A model generated the notes under the pieces. That model was not told the DNA's origin. It searched no databases and saw only the letters and a list, made by a program, of their open reading frames with translations. From contig DAOTHJ010000004.1 of assembly GCA_035447605.1 (NCBI GenBank), positions 62,001-126,000 on the forward strand: DNA of 64,000 bases, in the 5' to 3' direction. Shown piece by piece: positions 34,686-42,467 of this stretch. The stretch comes from UMGS1668 sp035447605 (GTDB lineage: Bacteria; Bacillota; Clostridia; Oscillospirales; Ruminococcaceae). The stretch's first letter is position 1, and every line of letters starts with the position of its first letter. Made by a program: the position numbers and the translations under genes.

Positions 34686-36117
34686 AGAGTTCCGGTGTCA
34701 GCATACCGGGCAAAAGCCGCCAGCGCCAGTTGCCGCCGAGGGTGGAGGGCGTGTTGATGCGGGCCTCGCTGCCGAGGGCGAGCCAGTCTTGCATCGGGAT
34801 CACCGCCGTATCGGCGGCCGAGGCGAGGCAGGCGCGAAGGACCGCCTCCCGGAGAGATTCCCCCTCCGGCACGCCGAGATAGTCCCTTGCATAGGCGAGC
34901 GCCTCCGGGGAAAGCGCGCGCTCCCATCCCAGCAGCGTATCGTTGTCGTGCGTGCCGGGGTAGGCCACGCAGTTTGGCGGAAACCTGTGCGGCAGGTAGT
35001 CGCTCGGCTCCCGGGAATCAAAGGCGAACTGGATCACCTTCATGCCCGGAAAACCGCTCTCTTCCAGTAGATCCCGGACGTCCTCCGTGAGAAAGCCGAG
35101 ATCCTCGGCAATGACGAGAAACTCCCGCGGCAGCGCCTCTTTGATGGCCCGGATGAAATCCAACCCGGGGCCCTTCTCCCAGACGCCGTGCTCCGCGGTT
35201 TTTTCCTGCGCCGGCACGGAATAATAACCGGCAAACCCGCGGAAATGGTCGATTCGGACCCCGTCGTAAAGCTCCGCGGCGGCCTGCATCCGGCGTTTCC
35301 ACCAGGAAAATCCGGTTTTCTTATGATACTCCCACTCATACAGCGGATTGCCCCAGAGCTGCCCGGTCGGGGAAAAGGCATCCGGCGGCACGCCCGCCAC
35401 CCGCGTCATGCGTCCGGCCCCGTCGGTCTCGAAGAGTTCCGGACGTGCCCAGAGCTCGGCGGAATCCGGCGAGACGTAGATCGGCAGGTCGCCGACGATG
35501 CGGATGCCGTTTTGTTTGGCGAAGGCGTGCAGGCCGTCCCACTGACGGCGAAACAGATACTGGAGCTTCTCCCAAAAAAGGATCTCCTCCGCGAGGCGTT
35601 CCTGCGCGGCGGCAAGAGCTTCCGGCTCCCGCGCCCGCAGCGGCTCCGGCCATTCGGCAAAGGCGCGCATGCCGTTCTCTTCCTTGATCGCCATAAAGAG
35701 GGCATACTCCGGGAGCCAGTCCTGCTGATCTTTCACAAAGGCACGGAATCCCGGTTCCTCCTCCGGGATGCGTTCCGCCGCTTTTTTGAGCACGGCAAAA
35801 CGGTGCTCGTAGAGGGCGGCGTAATCCACGCTGCCCGGGGAACGGCCAAATTCCTCATGCTCAAGCTCATCTCTCCGCAGCAGCCCCTCTTCGCAGAGCG
35901 TATCCAGATCGATGAAGTAGGGATTCCCGGCAAAGGCGGAGACGCTCTGGTAGGGGCTGTCCCCGTATCCGGTGGGGCCGAGCGGCAGAATCTGCCAGAG
36001 GTGCTGGCCGCTTTCCGCCAAAAAACGGACGAACTCCTTTGCCGCGGCGCCGGCCGTCCCGATTCCGTAGGGGGAGGGCAGGCTTGAAACCGGCAGCAGC
36101 ACGCCGCAGGTTCGCAT
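34642..36117 (-). CDS. malQ: 4-alpha-glucanotransferase (GH77)
   Basis: The product is 491 aa, a normal length. GVLLPVSSLPSPYGIGTAG opens the domain. YDGVRIDHFRGF holds the nucleophile Asp, EDLGFLTEDV the acid/base region and YPGTHDNDT the third conserved Asp. It disproportionates maltodextrins and releases glucose in glycogen and maltose metabolism. GGAGGGA precedes the ATG. It stands alone here, without phosphorylase or maltose transporter genes. Confidence 0.95.
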   Translation of the reverse strand: MRTCGVLLPVSSLPSPYGIGTAGAAAKEFVRFLAESGQHLWQILPLGPTGYGDSPYQSVSAFAGNPYFIDLDTLCEEGLLRRDELEHEEFGRSPGSVDYAALYEHRFAVLKKAAERIPEEEPGFRAFVKDQQDWLPEYALFMAIKEENGMRAFAEWPEPLRAREPEALAAAQERLAEEILFWEKLQYLFRRQWDGLHAFAKQNGIRIVGDLPIYVSPDSAELWARPELFETDGAGRMTRVAGVPPDAFSPTGQLWGNPLYEWEYHKKTGFSWWKRRMQAAAELYDGVRIDHFRGFAGYYSVPAQEKTAEHGVWEKGPGLDFIRAIKEALPREFLVIAEDLGFLTEDVRDLLEESGFPGMKVIQFAFDSREPSDYLPHRFPPNCVAYPGTHDNDTLLGWERALSPEALAYARDYLGVPEGESLREAVLRACLASAADTAVIPMQDWLALGSEARINTPSTLGGNWRWRLLPGMLTPELSKKMLQMAKLCGRA

Positions 36118-36220
36118 AAAAATCCCTCCTCTCGCCAAAATGAACTCCGTCCGAGTACGGAGAAGCCCGGAAACGGTGCCCGCGGATGCTCCCGACGCTG
36201 CATTTGCCCGAACTTTCTTC

Positions 36221-36248
36221 TTGAATTTTCGGCCCGGCCATGTATAAT
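36221..36248 (+). promoter_or_regulatory. Promoter of tRNA-Leu
   Basis: TTGAAT (36221-36226), a 16-bp spacer and TATAAT (36243-36248) end 10 bp before the tRNA. Confidence 0.8.
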
Positions 36249-36258
36249 AAAACTATGC

Positions 36259-36345
36259 GCCGGTATGATGGAATTGGCAGACGTGACGGACTCAAAATCC
36301 GTTGGCTTTAAAACCGTGTGGGTTCGAGTCCCACTACCGGCACCA
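36259..36345 (+). tRNA. tRNA-Leu (CAA)
   Basis: The acceptor stem is GCCGGTA/TACCGGC. The anticodon loop CTCAAAA gives CAA. It has the long variable arm of a class II tRNA, the T loop TTCGAGT and an encoded CCA. Confidence 0.96.
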
Positions 36346-36350
36346 TCATC

Positions 36351-36382
36351 AGAGCCGTCAAATCGACGGCTCTGATTTTTTA
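36351..36382 (+). terminator. Terminator of tRNA-Leu
   Basis: AGAGCCGTC-AAATC-GACGGCTCT is followed by GATTTTTT. Confidence 0.92.
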
Positions 36383-36546
36383 TGATAACGGCCGCCTCCA
36401 GTGTGTCAGGTGACTATGATGTTTTTTCCATTTCCTTCGATTTCCCCACTCATGCCGCCGGAATCACCGCGGGCATGGTGAACGCCGGAACCTGTCTGCG
36501 GACATCCCGCTTTTTTCATGCCATCGGCAAGCGGGCCCCGGATTTA

Positions 36547-37338
36547 TTATATGGTCCGGCCGCTTCCTGCGGGCTCAACGATATAAAGATACCTGCTTGC
36601 ACGGCCTTCTTCATAAAGGCGGTATCCCAACCTGTCTTCTTTGAGTTTGTTCTCGTACAGATCGGAATTTCCTTCCTTTATAAAATCCTCTCTGCGGTTT
36701 TCCAGAGCTGCTAAAGATTTTTTATACAAGAGTCTTTCATTTTTGCTGTACTCGATGGTTTTATAGGAAATTCCGTTCTTATTTAGAACATCGGCGATTG
36801 TTGTGTGGTCTCCGTGCAGTGCGCTCCGGTCTCCCGGATTTTCTTCAAACAGGTATTGAGAATAAAACAAATACATCCTGTTTCCCTGAAGGCCGGATAA
36901 ATGGCGGAGCAATTTTTCCAAACCGCTGCTGAAATACAGACTGTCGACGGATAATGTGACCGTCGGTTTCAGACGGTAGTCGGAAATCCGGTCGATGTCG
37001 CCGCAAAGATAGGTCCACGACCGATTTTGTTCCACAAGGTCGCCGCTCAGCCGATCCATGCCGATTCCCGAGCACCCGTATTTTTTTACAAGCAAATTCA
37101 GAATGCTTCCCGATCCGCACCCCAAATCCAGAAGGGTATCGTCCGGGGATAACGAAACCGAGTTAAAAATAAAATCGAGCTGTTCCTGATCCGTCATGTT
37201 GAACAGATAGATTCTGTAGCCATATACCTCTTCGCAATAGTCAAGGTAGGCCCTGCTTTTCGACAGGCGGCCGATCTTATCGCTGAATTCGTCTTTCGCG
37301 CTTTCCGGCTTGTTTTGAGCCGGAGAATGCTCATCCAT
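36547..37338 (-). CDS. SAM-dependent methyltransferase, AT-rich
   Basis: The product is 263 aa. LLDLGCGSGSILNLLVKKYG near residue 70 is the class I SAM-binding motif I. GIGMDRLSGDLVEQN continues the fold. The substrate is unknown. The gene is clearly more AT-rich than its neighbours and uses A- or T-ending codons more often, suggesting horizontal arrival next to tRNA-Leu, a common insertion site. GGAGG is 7 nt from the chosen ATG. It has its own promoter (37385-37412). Confidence 0.85.
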   Translation of the reverse strand: MDEHSPAQNKPESAKDEFSDKIGRLSKSRAYLDYCEEVYGYRIYLFNMTDQEQLDFIFNSVSLSPDDTLLDLGCGSGSILNLLVKKYGCSGIGMDRLSGDLVEQNRSWTYLCGDIDRISDYRLKPTVTLSVDSLYFSSGLEKLLRHLSGLQGNRMYLFYSQYLFEENPGDRSALHGDHTTIADVLNKNGISYKTIEYSKNERLLYKKSLAALENRREDFIKEGNSDLYENKLKEDRLGYRLYEEGRASRYLYIVEPAGSGRTI

Positions 37339-37384
37339 CGGGATTCCTCCTTCCATCCACACGCTTAATCCTTCTCTTTTTTTA

Positions 37385-37412
37385 ATTATATATAAGCCGT
37401 GGAAAATAGCAA
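37385..37412 (-). promoter_or_regulatory. Promoter of the methyltransferase gene
   Basis: On the minus strand TTGCTA (37407-37412), a 16-bp spacer and TATAAT (37385-37390). Confidence 0.7.
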
Positions 37413-37552
37413 TCCAAAACGGCATCACACCTCATCCGGCGGTTCGATTTTTTTGGGTTTTTGCGAAAATACCGGAAGAAGGCCGCCCTCTCCTCCGTCA
37501 AATCGGGAGATCTTCCAAATTCACGAATGACGGCGGTCTTTGACCGACAGGC

Positions 37553-37577
37553 CCCGGGAGAAATCCCGGGATTTTTT
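37553..37577 (+). terminator. Orphan terminator-like hairpin
   Basis: CCCGGGA-GAAA-TCCCGGG is followed by ATTTTTT. No plus-strand gene precedes it, so it may end a small RNA or be a relic. Confidence 0.6.
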
Positions 37578-37718
37578 ATGCCAGCGGTTCGCCCCACACG
37601 GCACGCGGGGACCGCGTTTGGCCGAAGCCCGGGCCGGACACCGGAGACGGGCGTTTTTTCTCCTTATTCGGCGCCGCGGAAAGCACGCCAAACAGGCCGC
37701 AAATCCCGCGGGCGCGGC

Positions 37719-37747
37719 TTGTAAACTCCCGCCTGCCGAAGTATAAT
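37719..37747 (+). promoter_or_regulatory. Promoter upstream of the membrane LuxR-type regulator
   Basis: TTGTAA (37719-37724), a 17-bp spacer and TATAAT (37742-37747). The next gene on this strand begins about 270 nt downstream. Confidence 0.78.
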
Positions 37748-37754
37748 TGAGGTG

Positions 37755-38020
37755 TCAAATATCACCGTCCGGGCATCACCGGGGGACTTTGAGCCGGATA
37801 CCCCGGGTGGATTCCGAGACGTGTCCGTCAGGAAGCCACTCCCGGGCGGAAAATTCCGGGCCGGGAAATCGCCTCTGAGGGAATCGATCTTTCTTCGCCT
37901 CCGTCTTTAAAAATCCGTTTTTTCTTCAGAGAGCGAAACAGCCTCTCCCGGAGGAACATTTTTAAAGACCGGAAGCCTGTTTTAACCCACACAAATCACC
38001 GCCGACGAGAAAGGGGGACC
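37755..38020 (+). promoter_or_regulatory. Long GC-rich, hairpin-rich leader
   Basis: The stretch between the promoter and the regulator is about 265 nt. It is rich in self-complementary blocks: GGTG-N8-CACC, CCGG-rich pairs and CCTC-TCCC-GGAGG near 37943. I do not recognise a known riboswitch. The coding frame of the regulator stays open back to 37793 but has no ATG, GTG or TTG. Confidence 0.4.
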
Positions 38021-39460
38021 CTGCTTATCAAACTGACTGCAACTGTCTGCCGCTGGACCGGATCCGTTCTCCGGCCCGATTCCGCTCTCGGCGTAAGCTC
38101 CATCCGCAGAGAGGCGCTGCCGTACTTTGCCGGATGGATTCTCATCCTCACCTGGCTTTATGTCTCCTTTCTTCCAAACGGCGCCGACTTTTTTTTGGAA
38201 TCCGCCGGTTTTCCGGGCTACGAGCGCGCCTCCATCTACATCTGGCTGATCGTCTGCCCTTTGATTACGACGTTTGTCAAGGCCTCCCGGTATGTCCCCG
38301 CCACCGTTTTCAGCGTGGTGGCGGCGCTTATCTGCTTCATCGGCACAGCCTTCTTCTCGGCGGGGCCGACGTTTCTGCTGATCGCCCGCACCATCATCGC
38401 CGCGGCCGTGGGGCATATCTTCGCCGCCTGCGGGTACGGTTTCTTTATGATCCTCAATAATGCGGAGAAATTCTTTTCGATGATCATCGGGATCTTTCTG
38501 CCCAAACTGATCATGCTGGTCTTTCCGTTTCTCGCGGAGAGCCTCCGGGGAATCTCCTTCTCTGGCTTCATCCTGCTCTGCTGCCTGCTCGGGATGCTGT
38601 TCTGCTCCGTATCCTTCTTCCGGGAACGCGCCCTGATCCCGGAGGTGGGCAATCAACCCTTCCCCAAACCGGCGTGGTCGATCATGGCCATGGTGTTTCT
38701 GATTCTGGCGTTTAACGATGTGATCGTGCCGCTCCTGCTGCTTCAGATGAAAATCGCCCAGAATAAACCCCTGGAGATCTGGTATTTCTGCGGCATCGTC
38801 TTGGGGCTGCTGCTCGTTTTGCTCTTGCAAAAATACCTGCAGCTCAACATCTGCCTGATGCTGAATCTCTCGCTTGCCTTCATGGCCGTCGGATTCGTGC
38901 TCTCCATGCCCGCGGAGACTTCCGACGTACTGCCCGGCATCTGCGCGGCGGACTTCGGCCTCGCCTACGCGGTCGGGATGGTCAACATCTATTATCTGGC
39001 AGGATTCATGAGCAAGAAATTCCGGAATATCACTTTTTACCGGGCCGGCATCGTCCTCTCCGCCGTCTATTATTTTCTCGCATTCTTCACCTTCCGCCTC
39101 TTTGAAAAGGCCCTGCCGGTCATGGTCGTCGGGGTGGTGTGTATCCTGATCGCCTTTTTCGCGCTCTCTCCGGTCTTTGTGAAACTGCTCTATTCCGGGG
39201 AATGGATCGACGACAGCTACCGCCCGGATGTGACGTTTGAAAGCCGCCTGCGGGCGCGCCTGAGGGAACTGAATCTCTCGCCCAAGGAGACGGAGGTCTG
39301 CGAACTGCTGCTGCGCGGCTATACCCTGCGCCAGACCGCCGCCATGCTCGAGATCGCCTACTCCACAGCCAATACCTACTGCACCTCCCTCTACCGCAAA
39401 CTCGGCATCAACAGCCGCACCGAACTGACACTGCTGTTTAAAGAATATATCGAAGCCTGA
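38021..39460 (+). CDS. LuxR-type regulator with a 12-helix membrane sensor domain
   Basis: The product is about 479 aa. Twelve transmembrane helices occupy residues about 35-395 in a transporter-like layout. A linker and a C-terminal LuxR/GerE helix-turn-helix follow (LSPKETEVCELLLRGYTLRQ, then STANTYCTSLYRKLGINSR). Such proteins occur in anaerobic gut Actinobacteria and Clostridia and probably sense a ligand at the membrane. The start is uncertain. Helix 1 (YFAGWILILTWLYVSF) lies in frame before the TTG at 38195, so that start would remove it. CTG at 38021, just after AGGGGG, is the best remaining choice. A perfect terminator follows. Confidence 0.82.
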   Translation: MLIKLTATVCRWTGSVLRPDSALGVSSIRREALPYFAGWILILTWLYVSFLPNGADFFLESAGFPGYERASIYIWLIVCPLITTFVKASRYVPATVFSVVAALICFIGTAFFSAGPTFLLIARTIIAAAVGHIFAACGYGFFMILNNAEKFFSMIIGIFLPKLIMLVFPFLAESLRGISFSGFILLCCLLGMLFCSVSFFRERALIPEVGNQPFPKPAWSIMAMVFLILAFNDVIVPLLLLQMKIAQNKPLEIWYFCGIVLGLLLVLLLQKYLQLNICLMLNLSLAFMAVGFVLSMPAETSDVLPGICAADFGLAYAVGMVNIYYLAGFMSKKFRNITFYRAGIVLSAVYYFLAFFTFRLFEKALPVMVVGVVCILIAFFALSPVFVKLLYSGEWIDDSYRPDVTFESRLRARLRELNLSPKETEVCELLLRGYTLRQTAAMLEIAYSTANTYCTSLYRKLGINSRTELTLLFKEYIEA

Positions 39461-39476
39461 AGGGCCGTCACCCTAT

Positions 39477-39516
39477 AAAAAGGTGCCTCATTAGAACTAA
39501 TGAGGCACCTTTTTTC
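39477..39516 (+). terminator. Terminator after the membrane LuxR-type gene
   Basis: AAAAAGGTGCCTCATTAG-AAC-TAATGAGGCACCTTTTTT is a near-perfect hairpin. Confidence 0.95.
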
Positions 39517-39613
39517 TTTTCGGATGAACTAATGAATTGTCCGAATCCCCTGCCGGGCCTCAAAATAAAGTTGCTTGGCAGCATGCCACGTCTTGGAGGA
39601 GGTGATCGGCGGA

Positions 39614-39922
39614 ATGTCCCTGTGGGAAAAGCTGAGAAGCCCGTTTGTCAAAAAGCGGGAACCTGTACCCGCGTCGGAGCGGGCCTCTCCGGAGGGCGTC
39701 CGTCCCGAGGAGGAGAGGATGACTGCGCTGACACAGCGGGAACGGGAGGTTTTTCGCCTGCTGGTGGAGGGCTACACCCTTCGGGAGACCGCGCAGCAGC
39801 TCGGCCTCAAATATTCCACGGTCAACACCCACATGACGGGCATATACAGAAAGCTGGGAGTCAACTCCCGCGCGGAACTGATTATCCGGTACCGCGATTA
39901 TGACAAGGAGGATGCAACATGA
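39614..39922 (+). CDS. Small stand-alone LuxR-type DNA-binding protein
   Basis: The product is 102 aa. A basic linker of about 40 residues precedes a complete LuxR/GerE domain (LTQREREVFRLLVEGYTLRE, then STVNTHMTGIYRKLGVNSR). That domain is close to the DNA-binding domain of the membrane regulator just upstream, so one is probably a copy of the other. It has no sensor or receiver domain. Its stop overlaps the start of the following lipoprotein gene (ATGA), linking it to a membrane-associated gene set. The start is the ATG after GGAGGAGG; an earlier in-frame start is possible. Confidence 0.85.
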   Translation: MSLWEKLRSPFVKKREPVPASERASPEGVRPEEERMTALTQREREVFRLLVEGYTLRETAQQLGLKYSTVNTHMTGIYRKLGVNSRAELIIRYRDYDKEDAT

Positions 39923-40425
39923 AAAAAATGGCATGGGGAATTGCGCTTGCGCTGATTCTGATTCTGGCTCTGGCGGGCTGCGGCAAAGAAAAGGCCGCCG
40001 ATAAGGTCGATGAGGCCGTGCAGGAGGCCGTGATCAACAACGCCCTCGACGGCGAAGCCGAAGTGGATATCGACGGCGACAAATATACCATCGAAGACAG
40101 CGAAGGAAACAAAGTGACCGTGGGCGGAACCGAATGGCCTGAGGGCGCCGCGGCGGAACTGCTTCCCAAATTCGACAAGGGCGATATGACCGTCGGCGTG
40201 GTGACCGACCAGCTCTGCTCCATCGAATTTGAAAATGTCGAAAAAGAGGACTTCGAGGCCTACCGGGAAGCCGTGAAAAACGCCGGCTTCACGCAGCAGA
40301 GCATGGATCTGACCATGGACAGCGTGATCTCCTATCAGGGTTATCTGGATGACAAACAGGCCATCTATCTGACCTACGACGAGAGCGCGAAGAGCATGGT
40401 GGTCATGGCGACGATCGACGGCTGA
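39919..40425 (+). CDS. Small lipoprotein of unknown function
   Basis: The product is 168 aa. The signal peptide ends ILALAGCGK with the lipid-anchored Cys near residue 21. The mature part has an acidic repeat-like stretch (DGEAEVDIDGDKYTIEDSEG) and a small mixed fold. No family is recognised with certainty. It is coupled to the LuxR protein by a 4-nt overlap. Confidence 0.82.
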   Translation: MKKMAWGIALALILILALAGCGKEKAADKVDEAVQEAVINNALDGEAEVDIDGDKYTIEDSEGNKVTVGGTEWPEGAAAELLPKFDKGDMTVGVVTDQLCSIEFENVEKEDFEAYREAVKNAGFTQQSMDLTMDSVISYQGYLDDKQAIYLTYDESAKSMVVMATIDG

Positions 40426-40485
40426 CGCGGAATCGGAACATGCCCGCCTGGTGCAAAAATACGAGAAAAATTCAGGAGTTATGAT

Positions 40486-41079
40486 ATGAAAAAAGCAGTT
40501 GCAGGTATTCTGGCCCTGGTCTTTGCCTTCTCCTTCAGCGCCTGCGGAGGAGATAGCGAAATACCCGTTTCGGCCCCCGCGGAGGAGACGGCTCCCACGG
40601 AGGAGATCGCTCCCACGGAAGAAAATGTTCCCGCTGTGACGGAAATCGCCCCTGCGGAGGAGAGCGCCGCGTCGGAGGCCGCGCAGATCACCGTTACGCT
40701 TCCCGAAGGATGGGCGCGGGTGGAGGGCTCGGTTCTGGAGCACCAGTACATGAAAGGCACCGCCAGCTTTATGCTGAAACCGGAAAATTATACGGGCGAG
40801 ACGCTGGACGACGTCGTCGCGGAGGCGCTTGAGATCCTCGGCGGCGCATTCGGCCAGCTCGAGACGGAGGGCGATCCTGAGACCGTCACCGTCGACGGCA
40901 GGGATGCGAGGAAAGTGACGTTCACCTGCACGGTCTCCGGCCTCGAGATGAAATACACCTATGTGTTCGTCTTCGTGGGCGATGAGACCTATGTGTTCAC
41001 CTTCGGCGACTTTGCCGGTACGTTTGATTCCCTCACCGCGGATTACGATCAGATCCTTTCCGGCACGAAATTTTCGTGA
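40486..41079 (+). CDS. Lipoprotein with Glu/Pro-rich linker
   Basis: The product is 197 aa. The signal peptide ends FSFSACGG (lipobox Cys near residue 20). A low-complexity linker with three APTEE-type repeats leads to a domain from about residue 68 (ITVTLPEGWARVEG) that resembles PsbP-like lipoprotein domains. AGGAG precedes the ATG. It lies between the previous lipoprotein gene and the zinc-ribbon genes, probably in one operon. Confidence 0.82.
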   Translation: MKKAVAGILALVFAFSFSACGGDSEIPVSAPAEETAPTEEIAPTEENVPAVTEIAPAEESAASEAAQITVTLPEGWARVEGSVLEHQYMKGTASFMLKPENYTGETLDDVVAEALEILGGAFGQLETEGDPETVTVDGRDARKVTFTCTVSGLEMKYTYVFVFVGDETYVFTFGDFAGTFDSLTADYDQILSGTKFS

Positions 41080-41132
41080 AAGCGGCCGCTCCGAAGAACG
41101 GAACGGCACGCAACAATCAGGAGGCGGTTGAA

Positions 41133-41477
41133 ATGGCGGTTTACAAGGTTCCCTGCCGGAACTGCGGGGCTCTGATCCCGCGCGACAGCCGGTTTTGTCC
41201 GAAATGCGGCAGCAGGGCGCCCTTTGTCGATCTGTGCCCGAGCTGTCTGCATGAGATCGGCCGGGAAGACGCCGTCTGCCCCGGCTGCGGACGCCCGCTG
41301 TATGTCGTCTGCCCAAGCTGCGGCAAGCAGACCTTTGCCGGCGAAAAATGTGACGTCTGCGGCGCGAGCCTTTTAAAAAAATGCCCCAACCCACTGTGCG
41401 GCGAGATGCAGTTTTTTGAAAACACCCGATGCACCGCCTGCGGGAAAAGTTTCAAACGGGAGGGAAAACCGGTATGA
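41133..41477 (+). CDS. Tandem zinc-ribbon protein
   Basis: The product is 114 aa and consists almost only of zinc knuckles. Eight Cys pairs (CRNC, CPKC, CPSC, CPGC, CPSC, CDVC, CPNPLC and CTAC) make four ribbons. There are no membrane helices. It may be an adaptor for protein contacts. GGAGG precedes the ATG. Its stop overlaps the start of the next zinc-ribbon gene (ATGA). Confidence 0.85.
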   Translation: MAVYKVPCRNCGALIPRDSRFCPKCGSRAPFVDLCPSCLHEIGREDAVCPGCGRPLYVVCPSCGKQTFAGEKCDVCGASLLKKCPNPLCGEMQFFENTRCTACGKSFKREGKPV

Positions 41478-42139
41478 TGACGGCATTTACCCGGAACTAC
41501 GAAGACAACAGCACGGAAGCCGGGTTCCAGTTTACGTTCTACTGCGATCTCTGCAACGACGGCTTCAAGACCAGCTTCGTCGAGTCGGAGACGCAGAAGA
41601 AAAACGCCAAGCTGCGCGGCCTCGGCCAAGGGCTCTGGGCGGTTGGAAGCCTGCTGGGCGGCCGCCTCTCCGACGTCGGCTGGGCGGCGGAACAGGGCAC
41701 CGACGTGCTCTCCGAGCGCTTTAACGGCATGAGCGCCGAATGGCAAAAAGAGCACGATCATGCTTTTCTGATCGCGCAAAACGAGGCTCAGCAATATTTT
41801 CACCGCTGCCATGGCTGCCACAGCTGGGTCTGCGACGCCTGCTACAATGAGGCAGAAGACCTCTGCACCGACTGCGCGCCCCGGCAGAATGTAGCGGTCG
41901 CCAAGGCGAAATCGCAGGCCATGCAGCGCAACCTCGACGAAGCGGCCGGAAGCCAGACGGTCTGGAGCGGCAAGCTGGAGAGCAAGACCATCGTCTGCCC
42001 GGTCTGCGGCAAACCCGCGGGGAACGGAAAATTCTGTAGCAACTGCGGCGCGAGCCTTCAGGGCAAAGCCTGCCCCAAATGCGGAGCCAAACTTGCCGAC
42101 GACGCCCGCTTCTGCAGCGAGTGCGGCGCAAAGGTCTGA
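41474..42139 (+). CDS. Zinc-ribbon protein with a conserved N-terminal domain
   Basis: The product is 221 aa. It opens with TFYCDLCNDGF, then a helical region (residues about 35-100), a Cys/His cluster (CHGCHSWVCDACYNEAEDLC) and two C-terminal ribbons (CPVCG...CSNCG and CPKCG...CSECG). The layout suggests a scaffold whose ribbons bind partners. It is translated in coupling with the preceding ribbon protein. Function unknown. Confidence 0.84.
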   Translation: MMTAFTRNYEDNSTEAGFQFTFYCDLCNDGFKTSFVESETQKKNAKLRGLGQGLWAVGSLLGGRLSDVGWAAEQGTDVLSERFNGMSAEWQKEHDHAFLIAQNEAQQYFHRCHGCHSWVCDACYNEAEDLCTDCAPRQNVAVAKAKSQAMQRNLDEAAGSQTVWSGKLESKTIVCPVCGKPAGNGKFCSNCGASLQGKACPKCGAKLADDARFCSECGAKV

Positions 42140-42297
42140 AGGAAGCCCGGCTAACTTTAGATAAAACAGAACCGTTTTTTCGGAAGGGAAGGCGGCTCTG
42201 TTTTTTTGTTTTTTCTTAAAATCCATAAAAATGAAGATATTATCTTTAACAATTTTACCAAATTATAGGATACAGTCTTCCTATTTCTTCTGTTTTC

Positions 42298-42306
42298 TGG
42301 TATAAT
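42298..42306 (+). promoter_or_regulatory. Extended -10 promoter of the HD-GYP gene
   Basis: TGG-TATAAT at 42298-42306 has the TG extension; no good -35 is seen. About 160 nt of leader with pyrimidine-rich and GC-rich parts follow before the start codon. I found no gene from 42140 to 42467. Confidence 0.6.
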
Positions 42307-42467
42307 GTAGCAAATAGTAACTTTTATCGGGCTGGGGGACGAGATTTCTACAGGCGGAGTTTTTCTCTGTTTTTCAGACCGGTCTTTTTTCAGCCTGCCC
42401 GGCGGGATACAAGGCGGCCGATGAAAGGCCATTTCATGCGGGCTGGCTGAACCGCTGGAGGTCAATC

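Noticed and set aside
36259..37338. Integrated mobile element at tRNA-Leu
   Set aside because: There is no integrase, no repeat of the tRNA end and only one AT-rich gene.
37793..37840. T-box or cobalamin riboswitch in the LuxR leader
   Set aside because: Short words (GGGTGGATTCCG, AGCCGGATACC, GCCACT) resemble parts of those RNAs, but the other conserved boxes and the order do not fit.
38195..39460. TTG at 38195 as the start of the membrane LuxR regulator
   Set aside because: It would remove the first transmembrane helix, which is encoded in frame just upstream, and it has no ribosome binding site.
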